Assembly: GCA_964575975.1 (NCBI GenBank)
Contig: CAZNTU010000141.1
Span: forward strand, 1 to 14,587
Direction of reading: 5' to 3'
DNA from: G963674505 sp964575975
GTDB lineage: Bacteria > Desulfobacterota > Desulfobacteria > Desulfobacterales > SKZT01
Length of the DNA: 14,587 nucleotides
The position numbers and the translations under genes were made by a program. Under the pieces are notes generated by a model. It was not told where the DNA came from, searched no databases, and saw nothing but the letters and a program-made list of their open reading frames with translations. Below, one piece after another: positions 14,106 through 14,587 of the stretch (position 1 is the first letter of the stretch; each line of letters starts with the position of its first letter).

Positions 14106-14587
14106 ATGAGCGATAAACCCGAAAACAAAAATGCGACCGAGGCATTCGAAAAGTCACTGGATGTAAAGCGCGTCTACGTTCTGAAATTGTTCGTGAGCGG
14201 CATGACTCCAAACTCCCTAAGAGCGATTCGGAATGTTCGGGAAATTTGCAGAAACCAACTTGAAGGAGGCTACGAACTGGAAGTTGTCGATATCTATCAA
14301 CCGCTCGAAACAGGCAAAGGAAAACGAATCATTGCGGCGCCCATGCTGTTGAGAAAGCTGCCCAAGCCTTCGAGGAGATTTGTCGGAGATCTTTCGGACA
14401 CGGAAAAAATTTTGGCGGGTCTCGGTCTGATCCCCAACAAGGACGAGAAACGGTTGACAAAAATGACAAAAACAACGATCCGAGACAATGTCTCCCCAGA
14501 CGATATCGAGAGGCTTCAAGGGAGACTGCGGGAGGCCGAAGAACTGATCGACGCGATTCGCAACGGTGGCATCGACGCCCTGCTCGT
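14106..14587 (+). CDS. KaiB-domain protein, probably fused to a downstream PAS/sensor-kinase region (3' end outside window)
   Basis: The first 160 codons are visible with no stop. Residues about 22-110 are a full KaiB domain (PF07689, thioredoxin-like): YVLKLFVSGMTPNSLRAI (24-41), YELEVVDIYQP (56-66), AAPMLLRKLPKP (77-88), RRFVGDLSDTEKILAGLGL (90-108). These align closely with cyanobacterial KaiB, including the GDLSD motif and the prolines of the fold-switching half, more closely than with the SasA-type KaiB-like domain. KaiB normally ends near here at about 100-110 residues; this protein continues through a basic linker (111-126) and a helix (129-152) into DAIRNGGIDALLV (149-161), a motif I associate with the segment just before PAS domains in sensor kinases. 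A KaiB-PAS-kinase fusion is therefore inferred; the effector part lies outside the window. The start ATG has GAGG 11 nt upstream, and a near-consensus promoter lies about 200 nt upstream. No kaiC or kaiA is visible. Confidence 0.85.
   Translation, partial: MSDKPENKNATEAFEKSLDVKRVYVLKLFVSGMTPNSLRAIRNVREICRNQLEGGYELEVVDIYQPLETGKGKRIIAAPMLLRKLPKPSRRFVGDLSDTEKILAGLGLIPNKDEKRLTKMTKTTIRDNVSPDDIERLQGRLREAEELIDAIRNGGIDALL

Noticed and set aside
1..14587. CRISPR array, IS element, phage genes or attachment sites
   Set aside because: No spaced direct repeats, transposase/integrase motifs or terminal repeats were seen in any frame examined.

Overview
The window looks like chromosomal DNA from a Gram-negative-type bacterium of moderate GC content. 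The taxon cannot be fixed from the sequence. The gene set (a glycolysis/glycogen cluster, archaeal-type phosphoglycerate mutase, plant/PPi-like phosphofructokinase, two-component kinases and a KaiB protein) would fit Desulfobacterota or a neighbouring anaerobic lineage, but that is an inference. No rRNA, tRNA, CRISPR array, IS element or phage gene was seen.

Positions 1-10273 (minus strand) hold seven carbohydrate genes read in the order glucokinase, 6-phosphofructokinase, glycogen phosphorylase, glycogen/starch synthase, D-2-hydroxyacid (probably D-lactate) dehydrogenase, phosphoglycerate kinase, and cofactor-independent phosphoglycerate mutase, which runs off the left edge. Spacing suggests two tight transcription groups: pfk-glgP (14-nt gap) and glgA-hydroxyacid dehydrogenase-pgk-apgM (gaps 24, 16 and 24 nt). 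A 255-nt gap separates the groups, and glk lies 194 nt upstream of pfk. Together they cover storage and mobilisation of glucan, entry of glucose and hexose phosphate into glycolysis, two lower-glycolysis steps and a possible fermentative NADH sink. Aldolase, triose-phosphate isomerase, GAPDH, enolase and pyruvate kinase are not in the window, nor are GlgB or GlgC.

Positions 10481-11626 (minus) encode an MscS-family mechanosensitive channel. A 293-nt divergent intergenic region with candidate promoters on both strands and several perfect palindromes separates it from the plus-strand genes.

Positions 11920-14587 (plus) are a signalling region. A soluble histidine kinase with two PAS domains and a NarX-like HisKA_3 core ends at a rho-independent terminator. 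After a 446-nt gap holding a near-consensus sigma70 promoter and a leader of about 200 nt comes an open reading frame beginning with a well-conserved KaiB circadian-clock domain. It continues past KaiB's normal end into a basic linker, a helix and a motif that typically precedes PAS domains of sensor kinases. The gene is cut by the window end. The likely KaiB-signal-transduction fusion, close to a glycogen/glycolysis cluster, is the most interesting signal here, because the cyanobacterial Kai system is known to govern glycogen metabolism.
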